Origin: Streptomyces sp. SCSIO 30461
Lineage (GTDB): Bacteria; Actinomycetota; Actinomycetes; Streptomycetales; Streptomycetaceae
Assembly (NCBI RefSeq): GCF_037023745.1
Contig: NZ_CP146101.1
Location: 7,022,001 to 7,086,000, forward strand
DNA: 64,000 nucleotides
Direction: 5' to 3'
Shown: piece after piece, positions 24,705 through 33,088 of the stretch
Layout of the letters: every line of letters starts with the position of its first letter
How positions within the stretch are numbered: position 1 is the first letter of the stretch
Notes under the pieces: model-generated
What the model was told of the DNA's origin: nothing
Seen by the model: only the letters and a program-made list of their open reading frames with translations
Database searches by the model: none
Program-made: the position numbers and the translations under genes

Positions 24705-25859
24705 TCAAACGTCCGCGTACTTCTCGTCCGACGCCGGGTCCAGCGCCAGCCGGTACCCCCGCTTCACCACGGTCTGGATGAGCTGGGGCGCGCCAAGTGC
24801 CGTGCGCAGCCGGGCCATCGCCGTCTCCACGGCGTGCTCGTCCCGCCCCGCGCCGGGCAGTGCGCGCAGCAGGTCGGCGCGGGAGACCACCCAACCGGGG
24901 CGGCGCGCCAAGGCGTTGATGAGGGCCATGCCGGCCGGCGGTACGGGACGCAGCTCGGCGTCCACCAGCACCGCGTGGCCGCGGATCTCGATGCGTCGGC
25001 CCGCGACCGGCAGGGTGCGGGCGCGGGCGGGGAGTTCGAGGCAGAGGAGCTGAACCAGTGGACCGAGGCGGAAGCGTTCGGGCTGGACCGTGTCCAGGCC
25101 GCTGGCCTGGAGCGGCAGCGCGGTCACCGGGCCCACGCAGGCCGGGAGCACATCGTGGCGGAAGGCGTCGAGCAGTTCCGGGAGCAGACCGCGCTCATCG
25201 GCGCGGGAGAGCAGCGAGGCGGCGGCCGGTGCGCTGGTGAAGGCCAGGGCGTCGACCTGGCGGGCCACGGTGGTGTCCAGCAGCCGGTCGAGCGGGGCGA
25301 GGTCCTCCGGCGGCATCCAGCGGTAGACGGGGACGACGACGACCTCCGCTCCCCCGGCCCGCAGCGCCTCCACGAAGCCCGGAAGTGGCTCACCGTGCAG
25401 TTGGAGGGCGATCCGCCGTCCCTCGACGCCCTCGGTAAGCAGCCGGTCCAGTACCTCGGCCATCGACTCGGACGACGGCGACCACTCCTCGGTCAGACCG
25501 GCCGCTCGGATCGCGCCCTTCACCTTGGGTCCGCGCGCCAGGAGTTCCACGCCGCGCAGACAGCCGAGCAGTTCCTCACCGCAGCCCCAGCCGTCGGCCG
25601 CCGCCACCCAGCCCCGGAAGCCGATCGCGGTGGTGGCGACGACCACGTCCGGTGCGTGGGCGATGAGTTCCTTGGTCGCGGCGAGCAGTTCACCGTCGTC
25701 GGCGAGCGGCACGATCCGCAGGGCGGGTGCGTGCTGCACCACGGCGCCGCGGCGCTGGAGCAGCACGCCGAGTTCCTCGGCGCGCCGGGCCGCGGTGACC
25801 CCCACGGTGAATCCGGCCAGGGGACCCACCGCGGGGGCATCGCGCTGTTCGTCGTACAT
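24705..25859 (-). CDS. nnaR: NnaR: HemD-like nitrate/nitrite assimilation regulator
   Basis: A 384-residue fusion of a uroporphyrinogen-III-synthase-like (HemD) domain (~15-265; FTVGVTAARRAEELGVLLQR and the Ser/Thr-rich substrate-pocket motif DALAFTSAPAAAS) to a C-terminal winged-helix DNA-binding domain (~290-375; RPGWVVSRADLLRALPG...AMARLRTALG...TVVKRGYRLA). This architecture is that of S. coelicolor NnaR (SCO2958), shown to act with GlnR on nitrate/nitrite genes. ATG 25859 is preferred to the longer frame because MYDEQ begins the conserved region. It lies 75 bases downstream of narK on the same strand, so an operon is likely. Confidence 0.88.
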   Translation of the reverse strand: MYDEQRDAPAVGPLAGFTVGVTAARRAEELGVLLQRRGAVVQHAPALRIVPLADDGELLAATKELIAHAPDVVVATTAIGFRGWVAAADGWGCGEELLGCLRGVELLARGPKVKGAIRAAGLTEEWSPSSESMAEVLDRLLTEGVEGRRIALQLHGEPLPGFVEALRAGGAEVVVVPVYRWMPPEDLAPLDRLLDTTVARQVDALAFTSAPAAASLLSRADERGLLPELLDAFRHDVLPACVGPVTALPLQASGLDTVQPERFRLGPLVQLLCLELPARARTLPVAGRRIEIRGHAVLVDAELRPVPPAGMALINALARRPGWVVSRADLLRALPGAGRDEHAVETAMARLRTALGAPQLIQTVVKRGYRLALDPASDEKYADV

Positions 25860-25934
25860 GCCGACCGAGCCTGGCAAGAGAGCGTGACAGGCTCGGATCG
25901 GCGGTATTTCCGCGCCGTTACGGGGCACCGCGAC

Positions 25935-27296
25935 TCACACCTCGACGTAACTGAGCTGGGCGTTGGCCTTGGCGCTCGTCACCGGAGCGGCGACGGGCCG
26001 CCGAAGGTATACCGCCCAGGTGACGGTGAAGCACACGGCGTAGCAGAGCAGGAAGGCGACGAACGCGCCGGTTCCGGTGCCGGCGGTCAGGAACGACTGC
26101 CGGAAGGCGAGGTTGATCGCCAGCCCCCCGAGGGCGCCGACCGCTCCGATCAGCCCCATCGCCGCGCCGGACAGCCTGCGCCCGTAGGCTTCGGCGACCT
26201 CGCCCGCCATGCCCTTGGCCAGCGCCTTGGCCTTGAAGATGCCGGGGATCATCTTGTAGGTGGAGCCGTTGCCGAGCCCGCTGAGCACGAACAGGGCGAT
26301 GAAGCCCACCAGGAAGACCGGCAGCGACTCGGACACGGATGCGTAGACGACGATCCCGGTGGCGGCAGCCATCGCGGCGAACGTCCACAGCGTGATCCTC
26401 GCCCCGCCGAAGCGGTCCGCGAGCGAACCGCCCACCGGCCTGATGAGCGAGCCCAGCAGGGGCCCGACGAAGGTCAGAGACGCGGCCTGGAGGGGCGTAC
26501 GGCCGAACTGGGTCTGGAGCACCAGGCCGAAGGCGAAGCTGTAGCCGATGAAAGATCCGAAGGTGCCGATGTAGAGCAAGGACATGATCCAGGTGTGCGG
26601 ATCCCGGACGGCTTCCTTCGCCGCCCCGGTGTCGTTCTTCACGGGAGCGAGATTGTCCATGCAGAGCGCGGCGCAGAGCGCGGCCAGCACGATCAGCGGC
26701 AGATAGACCCCGAGCACCAGCCGCGGATGGGCGGCCCCGGCGGTCCCGATCACCAGCAGTCCGACGAGTTGCACCACGGGTACACCGATGTTCCCGCCGC
26801 CCGCGTTCAGTCCGAGCGCCCAGCCCTTCTTCCTCAGCGGGAAGAAGGCGTTGATGTTGGTCATGGAGGAGGCGAAGTTCCCGCCGCCGACCCCGGTGAG
26901 GGCCGCGACGGCCAGGAACGTCCCATACGAGGTCCCGGGCTCCATCACCGCGTAGGCGGCACCGGTCGGCAACAGCAGCAGCAGCGCGCTGATCACCGTC
27001 CAGTTGCGCCCGCCGAACCGGGCGACGGCGAAGGTGTACGGCACCCGGATCACCGCGCCGACCATGGTCGCGGTCGCTATCAGGAAGAACTTCCCTGCCG
27101 GGTCGACCCCGTACTCGGGCCCCATGAACAGGACCATCACCGACCAGAGGGTCCAGATGGAGAACCCGATGTGCTCGGAGAGCACGGAGAAGACCAGATT
27201 GCGCCGGGCGATGCGCTCGCCCCGCTCCGCCCAGAAGACCTCGTCCTCCGGGTCCCACTGCTGGATCCACCTGCCGCCGCTGCTGCCACGGGCCAT
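25935..27296 (-). CDS. narK: NarK-type nitrate/nitrite transporter
   Basis: A 453-residue MFS protein with ~12 membrane helices. The nitrate-porter signature is evident: GVGGGNFASSMTNINAFFP with KKGWALGLNAGGGNIGVP following. Start ATG 27296 is supported by GGGAGG 7 bases upstream, against an in-frame GTG at 27314. It moves nitrate in and/or nitrite out across the cytoplasmic membrane. It is followed by nnaR, and the promoter contains a GlnR-box-like site, fitting nitrogen control. Confidence 0.92.
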   Translation of the reverse strand: MARGSSGGRWIQQWDPEDEVFWAERGERIARRNLVFSVLSEHIGFSIWTLWSVMVLFMGPEYGVDPAGKFFLIATATMVGAVIRVPYTFAVARFGGRNWTVISALLLLLPTGAAYAVMEPGTSYGTFLAVAALTGVGGGNFASSMTNINAFFPLRKKGWALGLNAGGGNIGVPVVQLVGLLVIGTAGAAHPRLVLGVYLPLIVLAALCAALCMDNLAPVKNDTGAAKEAVRDPHTWIMSLLYIGTFGSFIGYSFAFGLVLQTQFGRTPLQAASLTFVGPLLGSLIRPVGGSLADRFGGARITLWTFAAMAAATGIVVYASVSESLPVFLVGFIALFVLSGLGNGSTYKMIPGIFKAKALAKGMAGEVAEAYGRRLSGAAMGLIGAVGALGGLAINLAFRQSFLTAGTGTGAFVAFLLCYAVCFTVTWAVYLRRPVAAPVTSAKANAQLSYVEV

Positions 27297-27368
27297 GGCG
27301 CGCCTCCCTCGCACTCGGGTTTGTGCTTCCGAAGGTAGGGAGGGTGGGTTTCAGGCCCGTGGCACGAG

Positions 27369-27384
27369 GTGACCGGTGTGGAAC
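27369..27384 (+). promoter_or_regulatory. GlnR-box-like site upstream of narK
   Basis: GTGAC-N6-GGAAC fits one half of the published actinobacterial GlnR box (gTnAc-n6-GaAAc). It is ~73 bases upstream of the narK start codon. Confidence 0.5.
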
Positions 27385-27409
27385 CTTGCTCTCACCGGGG
27401 GCGGGGGCC

Positions 27410-27434
27410 GGGTGTGAGCGTGCCGCTCACACCC
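27410..27434 (-). terminator. Terminator of the mat operon
   Basis: A perfect 11-bp inverted repeat (27410-27420 with 27424-27434) around a 3-nt loop begins 12 bases past the acyltransferase stop codon. Confidence 0.8.
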
Positions 27435-27446
27435 GCGTCCGCGAGC

Positions 27447-28862
27447 TCAGGCTCGGGCGCGGCGGCCCTTGTTCCTGTTCACAGCGCCGCTCGGCCACAG
27501 CCGGGGCCTGCGCTTGGCCGCCACGTCCTCCAGCCAGCCCACACTGACGGTCATCAGGCCGATCAGCGGCCAGACGGCGATCAGCATCAGGTACACGTAC
27601 ACCGACTCCACGAAGCCGCTCAGGTGCTCGTCCACATACGGGATCTCCCACAGGAGGTCGATGATCGGGATCGTGGCCATGATCAGCATGTTGTGCCAGA
27701 GGTAGATCGTCACGGCACGGTTGTTGGCGAGGGTGACCAGGCGGTCGAAGCGGGCCAGCCTCCCGGGCAGCTCCTGCCAGGACGGCGAGTAGATCAGCAG
27801 GATCACGCAGAAGCCGAACGACCAGGTCGCCTGGGCGAGCGGGATGTCGTTGAGGTCCCAGCCGTCCTCACCCAGGTGACCCGAGGCCCACCACAGCCCG
27901 AATGCCATGACCAGCGAGGAGGCGGACACCGCCACATAGCGCGGGACCTTCTCGAACATGCCGTCCTGGTGGGCGAATCCGAGCACCCAGCAGGAGCCGT
28001 AGACGGCGAAATCGGTGATCGCGTTGCCCGTCTCGCCCGGGATGGTGAACAGCCCCGAGCCCACGATGACGGTCAGCCCGAGCGGCCCGAGCAGCGTGGC
28101 CCAGGGGGCCCTACGGAAGGCCCACAGCAGCAGCGGCGACGCGATGACGAACCACAGGTAGGCCCGGATGTACCAGAGGGGCCCGGCCGCCTGGACGGCC
28201 CAGGTCTGCTCCAGCAGTCCGGAGTCGTCACCGCTGTGCCAGGGGAACGGAGGCGCGCCGACCGGGACGATGTACCAGGCGAGCTTCACGAACCACCAGA
28301 TGCCCTCCTCCTTCAGCGGCTTCCAGCCGAAGTAGAAGATCAGCGGCAGCACGATCGCGGAGAACGCCCACATCGGCGGCAGCAGCCGCCGCACCCTGCC
28401 CCGGATGACCTCCCAGGCCGGCCGCGCCAGCGAGCGCGCCATCAAGGACCCCGCCAACGCGAACATCACGCCCATGGAGGGGAAGATGACGGTCAGCCAG
28501 GCCCAGCCGAAGATGTGGTAGACGACGACGCGGACCAGCGCGATGGTGCGCAGCAGGTCCAGGTAGCGGTCACGGCCGGGCCTCTTGGGCGCGGTCGCGG
28601 TGGTCGGGCCCGGGTCCTGGGACAAGCCCGGATCGCGGGTCGGGCCTGTGTCCGGGACTGAGCCCGGTGCCTCGGTGGAGCCCGGTGCCGCCGAATCCGC
28701 GACCTGGTGCCGGGGACTGGCCTGGAGCCCGGCCCGGAACGCGTCCCTGGTCCGTGCCGCGGATTGTGCCCCGGCCTCCGGACCGTACGGGGACCCGCCG
28801 TGGTGTCCCGTCCGGTGTCCGTCATCGGACAGGCCGCCCAGGTCGATGGGCTGGGTGGTCAC
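27447..28862 (-). CDS. Acyltransferase 3 family membrane protein in the mat operon
   Basis: A 471-residue protein from GTG 28862. The first ~95 residues are a Pro/Gly/Thr-rich cytoplasmic extension. Then an acyltransferase-3 (OafA/NodX-like) domain begins at RDRYLDLLRTIALVRVVVYH, with about ten membrane helices. The conserved Arg and His of this opening motif are present, and NNRAVTIYLWHN lies near the C-terminal end. Such enzymes O-acylate exported glycans. It overlaps the matB stop by 4 bases (GTGA), so translation is coupled; the inference is that it decorates the polymer made by MatB. No role in aggregation is known to me for this gene. Confidence 0.87.
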   Translation of the reverse strand: MTTQPIDLGGLSDDGHRTGHHGGSPYGPEAGAQSAARTRDAFRAGLQASPRHQVADSAAPGSTEAPGSVPDTGPTRDPGLSQDPGPTTATAPKRPGRDRYLDLLRTIALVRVVVYHIFGWAWLTVIFPSMGVMFALAGSLMARSLARPAWEVIRGRVRRLLPPMWAFSAIVLPLIFYFGWKPLKEEGIWWFVKLAWYIVPVGAPPFPWHSGDDSGLLEQTWAVQAAGPLWYIRAYLWFVIASPLLLWAFRRAPWATLLGPLGLTVIVGSGLFTIPGETGNAITDFAVYGSCWVLGFAHQDGMFEKVPRYVAVSASSLVMAFGLWWASGHLGEDGWDLNDIPLAQATWSFGFCVILLIYSPSWQELPGRLARFDRLVTLANNRAVTIYLWHNMLIMATIPIIDLLWEIPYVDEHLSGFVESVYVYLMLIAVWPLIGLMTVSVGWLEDVAAKRRPRLWPSGAVNRNKGRRARA

Positions 28863-31048
28863 GCGACGGGCCTCCGGTCTTCGCTGCTCTGACGCGGGCT
28901 CGGAATCGAGCCTGGCGCCTCCACCGCACCCGTGCGGCGGAGCTTCTGCCAGCGAAGCCGGCCGCCGGTGAGCGCGGTGATCCAGGACTGGAGCAGCACC
29001 ACGTACATCAGCTGCCGGTAGAGGATCTGCTGGAGGGGCAGCGCGATCAGATGCACCATGCGTTCCTTGTCGAGCCGGAACGCGTACGCGGCGCACGCGG
29101 CCTGGACGGCGAGCACGCCGAGCCAGGCGACGACTGTCTTCTGGGTGGGGCCGAAGACCAGTCCGTACAGCAGGAACACGTCGATGAGCGGCGCGAGCAG
29201 CGGGAACAGCACCATGAACAGCGAGACCAGCGGAAGGCCGACCCGGCCGAAGCGGCCGGACGGGCCCTTCTCGATCACGGCCCCGCGGTGCTTCCAGATG
29301 GCCTGCATCGTGCCGTACGACCAGCGGTAGCGCTGGGACCAAAGCTGCTGCACGCTCTCAGGCGCCTCGGTCCAGGCGCGCGCCCGCTCGGCGTAGACGA
29401 CCTTCCAGCCGTCGCGGTGCAGCGCCATCGTGATGTCGGTGTCCTCGGCGAGGGTGTCGTCGCTCATCCCGCCGACCCGCCGCAGGGCCTCGCGCCGGAA
29501 GGCCCCGACCGCGCCCGGGATGGTGGGCATGCAGCGCAGCATGTCGTACATCCGGCGGTCCAGGTTGAAGCCCATCACGTACTCGATGTGCTGCCAGGCG
29601 CCGATGAGGGACTCCCGGTTGCCGACCTTGGCGTTGCCGGCGACGGCACCGACCTCGGGGTCGCCGAACGGCTGGACCAGTTCGCGGACCGTCGACGGCT
29701 CGAAGACCGTGTCGCCGTCCATCATCACGATGATGTCGTGGCGAGCGTTGCGGATGCCGTTGTTGAGGGCCTCCGGCTTTCCGGCGTTGGCCTGCCGGAC
29801 CACCCGGACATTGGGCAGCCACATGTCGTCGACGAGGTCGGCGGTGCCGTCGGACGATCCGTCGTCGATGACGAGGACCTCGATGGGGTGGTCGCTGGCC
29901 ATCAGCGACCGCACCGTGTTCTCGATGCACTCCTTCTCGTTGTAGGCGGGGACGAGCACGGTCACCGGTTCGGTGACCGCCGGGCCCCAACGGAAACGGC
30001 GGCGGCGCACCTTGCGGGCGTGGCCGAAGGAGAGCAGCAGCATCATCCCGAAACGCACGAAGACCAGGACGCCGATCACGGCGAGGCCGATGGTCAGGGC
30101 GCTGGTGGTGCGCTCGGAGACCGCGACCGCCCCCACCCAGGCCTTGCCCTTCCACAGTTCGGGGCCGGTGACCTCGGTGTGCGCGCTGGGCGCGCCGAGT
30201 GCCTCGGTGAGGTTGGTGAAGTCGTAGCCGCGCTTCTGCATCTGGGGCAGGAAGCGGTCCAGCGCCGCGACGGTCTGGGAGCGGTCGCCACCGGAGTCGT
30301 GCATCAGCACGACGGCGCCCTTGGTGCCCTTGGGCGTGGCTCGCTCGATGATCGCGTCGACACCGGGGCGCTTCCAGTCCTCGCTGTCGGTGTCGTTGAA
30401 CGCGGTGATGTAGCCCTGGCTGCCGACGTACTCGGTGATCGGCCACGAGTTGTCGTCCTGGGCGGCCGAGAACGAGGAGTACGGCGGCCGGAACAGGGAG
30501 CTTCGGATCCCCGCCGCGCCGGCGAGGGCCAGTTGGTTCTGGGTGAGCTCCCAGTCGATGCGGCTCTCGGACTGGAAGGAGAGGTCGGGGTGGTTGAAGG
30601 TGTGCAGCCCGATCTCATGGCCCTCGGCGACCATCCGCTCGACCAGTTCGGGGTGGCGGGAGGTCATGGTGCCGGTGACGAAGAAGACGGCGTGTGCGTC
30701 GTACTCCTTCAGCTTGTCGAGTACCTGGGGCGTCCAGACGGGGTCGGGCCCGTCGTCGAAGGTCAGCACCAGCTTCTTGTCCGGGACGCTCAGCGCCTTG
30801 GGCGCGCCTCCCGCACGGGCGTCGACGACCGGTCCGCCCTTGAGGATGTTCCCGGGCACGTTGTCGCTGGACGTCGGGGGACGTACGCGATGGTCGGCGA
30901 GGATCTCGCTGTGCACATAGCCGCGCAGCATCAGCATCGCGAGCAGCGCGACGAGGAACAGCGAGGGCAGCAGATAGCGCATGGGCAGCCTGCGCCTGAC
31001 GGCCGTGCGCTGTCGCTGACGACGCGCACGCCTGACGGAGGTGGTCAT
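28859..31048 (-). CDS. matB: MatB: polysaccharide deacetylase-glycosyltransferase fusion
   Basis: A 729-residue bifunctional membrane protein. After an N-terminal membrane helix (~25-42) comes a NodB deacetylase domain (~90-280) with TFDDGPDP, HTFNHP (metal His) and RPPY. A further helix at ~320 leads to a GT2 processive glycosyltransferase domain (~355-600) with DDGSSDGT, DGDT, EDTD and QRYRW, then two to three C-terminal helices. In Streptomyces MatAB produces a poly-beta-1,6-N-acetylglucosamine-type extracellular polymer that makes hyphae aggregate into pellets (established). The ATG directly abuts the matA stop (TAGATG) with GGAAGG upstream. Confidence 0.9.
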   Translation of the reverse strand: MTTSVRRARRQRQRTAVRRRLPMRYLLPSLFLVALLAMLMLRGYVHSEILADHRVRPPTSSDNVPGNILKGGPVVDARAGGAPKALSVPDKKLVLTFDDGPDPVWTPQVLDKLKEYDAHAVFFVTGTMTSRHPELVERMVAEGHEIGLHTFNHPDLSFQSESRIDWELTQNQLALAGAAGIRSSLFRPPYSSFSAAQDDNSWPITEYVGSQGYITAFNDTDSEDWKRPGVDAIIERATPKGTKGAVVLMHDSGGDRSQTVAALDRFLPQMQKRGYDFTNLTEALGAPSAHTEVTGPELWKGKAWVGAVAVSERTTSALTIGLAVIGVLVFVRFGMMLLLSFGHARKVRRRRFRWGPAVTEPVTVLVPAYNEKECIENTVRSLMASDHPIEVLVIDDGSSDGTADLVDDMWLPNVRVVRQANAGKPEALNNGIRNARHDIIVMMDGDTVFEPSTVRELVQPFGDPEVGAVAGNAKVGNRESLIGAWQHIEYVMGFNLDRRMYDMLRCMPTIPGAVGAFRREALRRVGGMSDDTLAEDTDITMALHRDGWKVVYAERARAWTEAPESVQQLWSQRYRWSYGTMQAIWKHRGAVIEKGPSGRFGRVGLPLVSLFMVLFPLLAPLIDVFLLYGLVFGPTQKTVVAWLGVLAVQAACAAYAFRLDKERMVHLIALPLQQILYRQLMYVVLLQSWITALTGGRLRWQKLRRTGAVEAPGSIPSPRQSSEDRRPVA

Positions 31049-31897
31049 CTACTGTGCGCCTTCCAGGCCCTGCTCGCCGCCATCACCCGCGGGGTCGGCC
31101 GGTGGTTCCTCCGTGGGTCCCGTCTCGGTGTCGGCCGGGGGGACGGGCGGCTGCTCGGGCCCGGGCTCCTCGTCGCCCGGACCGTCGACTGCGGGAGTGG
31201 ACGGGGTGGGGGGCGTGACGGGCTTGTCGGTGTTCCCGGCGCCGCCGGCGGTACGGGGTGCGGCCGCGGCGGATTCGGTGGGATCGGCGCCGGTGTCGGC
31301 GGCGTCCGACGCACCCGCCCCCGCGTTGCCCGCGGTGCCGCTGGTCGCGCCGCCCGGCTGCTGCTCGGGGGCGGTGCCTGCGGAGTCGTCGAGAACGGGG
31401 GCTCCGGGACTGCCTCCGGGGACGGCCCGTCCCGTGGAAGAGCCGGTGGGAACGGGCTGCTCCTGGACGGTCCCGGTGTTCTGCTCGCCCTCGGGGCCGG
31501 GTATCAGCAGCCAGGGCGCTCTGGAGTTGCCGCCGATGAGGGCGGCGACGAGGGTGACGGCGTAGCAGGCGCAGGCGACGGCGAGCACCCAGCCGATGCG
31601 TCGGAGCTTGCGGCTGCGCCGTCCGCTCTGGTCCACGAACACCGGTCCTTCGGACGGCTCAGGCCCGGTGGAAGCGCCCGGCAGGGTCGTGGACCCGGCG
31701 AGGCGACTACGCTCCGTAATCTGCTGACCAAGGCCGTCGAGCTGGACGGTGAGCTCGTTGAGCCCGTCGAGATCCTGGAGCTCGACGGCCGCCAGCTGGA
31801 CCGTTACCTCACTGCCCACCGGCTCGTTGAACTCATGTGCAGGCCCGCGGCGGGCATCTTCTCGCCAAGTTTCCACTGAAGAACGCACATCCCCCAC
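31049..31897 (-). CDS. matA: MatA-like single-span membrane protein
   Basis: About 282 residues from GTG 31897. The N-terminal ~90 residues are cytoplasmic, then a basic stop-transfer (RRSRKLRRIG) precedes one membrane helix (WVLAVACACYAVTLVAALIG), and a long Pro/Gly/Thr/Glu-rich, probably disordered extracytoplasmic tail runs to the end. There is no catalytic motif. Position directly upstream of matB matches matA of S. coelicolor/S. lividans, needed with matB for mycelial aggregation. The start is uncertain: the frame is open to 31996, but the added residues look non-coding. Gene name rests on synteny. Confidence 0.75.
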   Translation of the reverse strand: MGDVRSSVETWREDARRGPAHEFNEPVGSEVTVQLAAVELQDLDGLNELTVQLDGLGQQITERSRLAGSTTLPGASTGPEPSEGPVFVDQSGRRSRKLRRIGWVLAVACACYAVTLVAALIGGNSRAPWLLIPGPEGEQNTGTVQEQPVPTGSSTGRAVPGGSPGAPVLDDSAGTAPEQQPGGATSGTAGNAGAGASDAADTGADPTESAAAAPRTAGGAGNTDKPVTPPTPSTPAVDGPGDEEPGPEQPPVPPADTETGPTEEPPADPAGDGGEQGLEGAQ

Positions 31898-32033
31898 TGA
31901 ACGGAACCGAGGCGCAGGTATGGCCGGATCATGGTCACCCGACACGGCCCCGACCGCGTCCAAGCAGCCGCTATCCCATGTGGCACCCGGGACCACGAAT
32001 GTAGCGCACAGTGCTTCCGCTTGTGATGGCGTA

Positions 32034-33005
32034 TCAGTTGTTGTCTGTAATTAGTGACCGGTCTGCGTCCGGGAGCCAAGCTCCGGGGATCATTTTCAGC
32101 CAACCCTCCTCGGCGGCGAGCCGGGTGGCCGCGAGCCGCAGGGCGTCGAGGCCCGGATGCCTCAGCCCGCGCCTCCAGACCAGGGAAAGCGGCGACAGCG
32201 GCACAGGGGCGACAAGGGGGCGCAGGACGGCTCCGGGCATGGGCGGGAATTCGGTTACTGCGAGTACAGGGCAGCGAGTTTTGGCCATGATGCGGCGGAA
32301 CTCCTCCTTCCCCAGGGCGACCGGCGCCGGCGGGGCGACTTCGATGCCGCGCCCCTGGAACAGCTGTCGCGCCAGGTCGGTCCACTCCAGCGTCTTCGGA
32401 TTGCCCGCTCCGGCGTAGATCCGCTCGCCCGCGAGGGCGTCCAACGCCAGGCGCTCGCACCCTGCCAGCGGGTGATCGGCGGGCAGCAGCACGGCCATCG
32501 GCTCGAACCGCACGAGCTGGTGCTCGAGGTGCGAACGGATGGATGAATCGAGTCCGGCGAACCTCCCGAAGGACACATCGAGGCGCCCGGCGACGATCTC
32601 CGCCGCCGCCCCGGTCAGCCCGCTCTCGAAGCGGGCCATCAACTCGCTCCCGGGCGCGAGCGCACGGGCGCGCTCCAGCACCCGGCTCGTCGTCATGCCC
32701 TCGCTGTTGAGATCGACCAGCAGCGGTCGACCGGCGTCCGCGAACACCGCCGCCAGCTCGTCGTGCGCCGCCAGCACTCGGCGCGCGTACGGCAGCAGCC
32801 GCTCCCCGTCGGCGGTGAGAGTCACCTGCCGGGTGGTGCGTACGAACAACTCGGCGCGCAGCACGCGCTCCAGGCGTCTGATGTCCCGGCTCAGCGCCTG
32901 CTGGGCGGTGAACAGCAGGGTGGCAGCGCGGGTGAAGTGCAGTTCGGTGGCGACGGCGACGAAGGCGCGCAGCAGCCGGGGATCGATGTCCTGGGCCTGG
33001 GGCAT
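32034..33005 (-). CDS. LysR family transcriptional regulator
   Basis: A 323-residue LTTR: N-terminal winged helix (LLRAFVAVATELHFTRAATLLFTAQQALSRDIRRLE, ~10-45), linker helix, then a periplasmic-binding-like effector domain (~95-300). ATG 33005. It is divergent from an MFS transporter, separated by 83 bp. By the usual LysR arrangement it probably regulates that transporter and itself. The effector cannot be told. Confidence 0.92.
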   Translation of the reverse strand: MPQAQDIDPRLLRAFVAVATELHFTRAATLLFTAQQALSRDIRRLERVLRAELFVRTTRQVTLTADGERLLPYARRVLAAHDELAAVFADAGRPLLVDLNSEGMTTSRVLERARALAPGSELMARFESGLTGAAAEIVAGRLDVSFGRFAGLDSSIRSHLEHQLVRFEPMAVLLPADHPLAGCERLALDALAGERIYAGAGNPKTLEWTDLARQLFQGRGIEVAPPAPVALGKEEFRRIMAKTRCPVLAVTEFPPMPGAVLRPLVAPVPLSPLSLVWRRGLRHPGLDALRLAATRLAAEEGWLKMIPGAWLPDADRSLITDNN

Positions 33006-33088
33006 GCGGGGAATTTACAACAGGGGTGCGTCAATCGGCTCCGAACAGGTGTTGGACCACGGCAGCCAAGCCCGACGAGCCTTGATCC

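Noticed and set aside
24321..27338. A 1,005-codon plus-strand open frame
   Set aside because: Antisense to nnaR, narK and the CGNR gene; His/Gln/Arg-rich composition typical of shadow frames.
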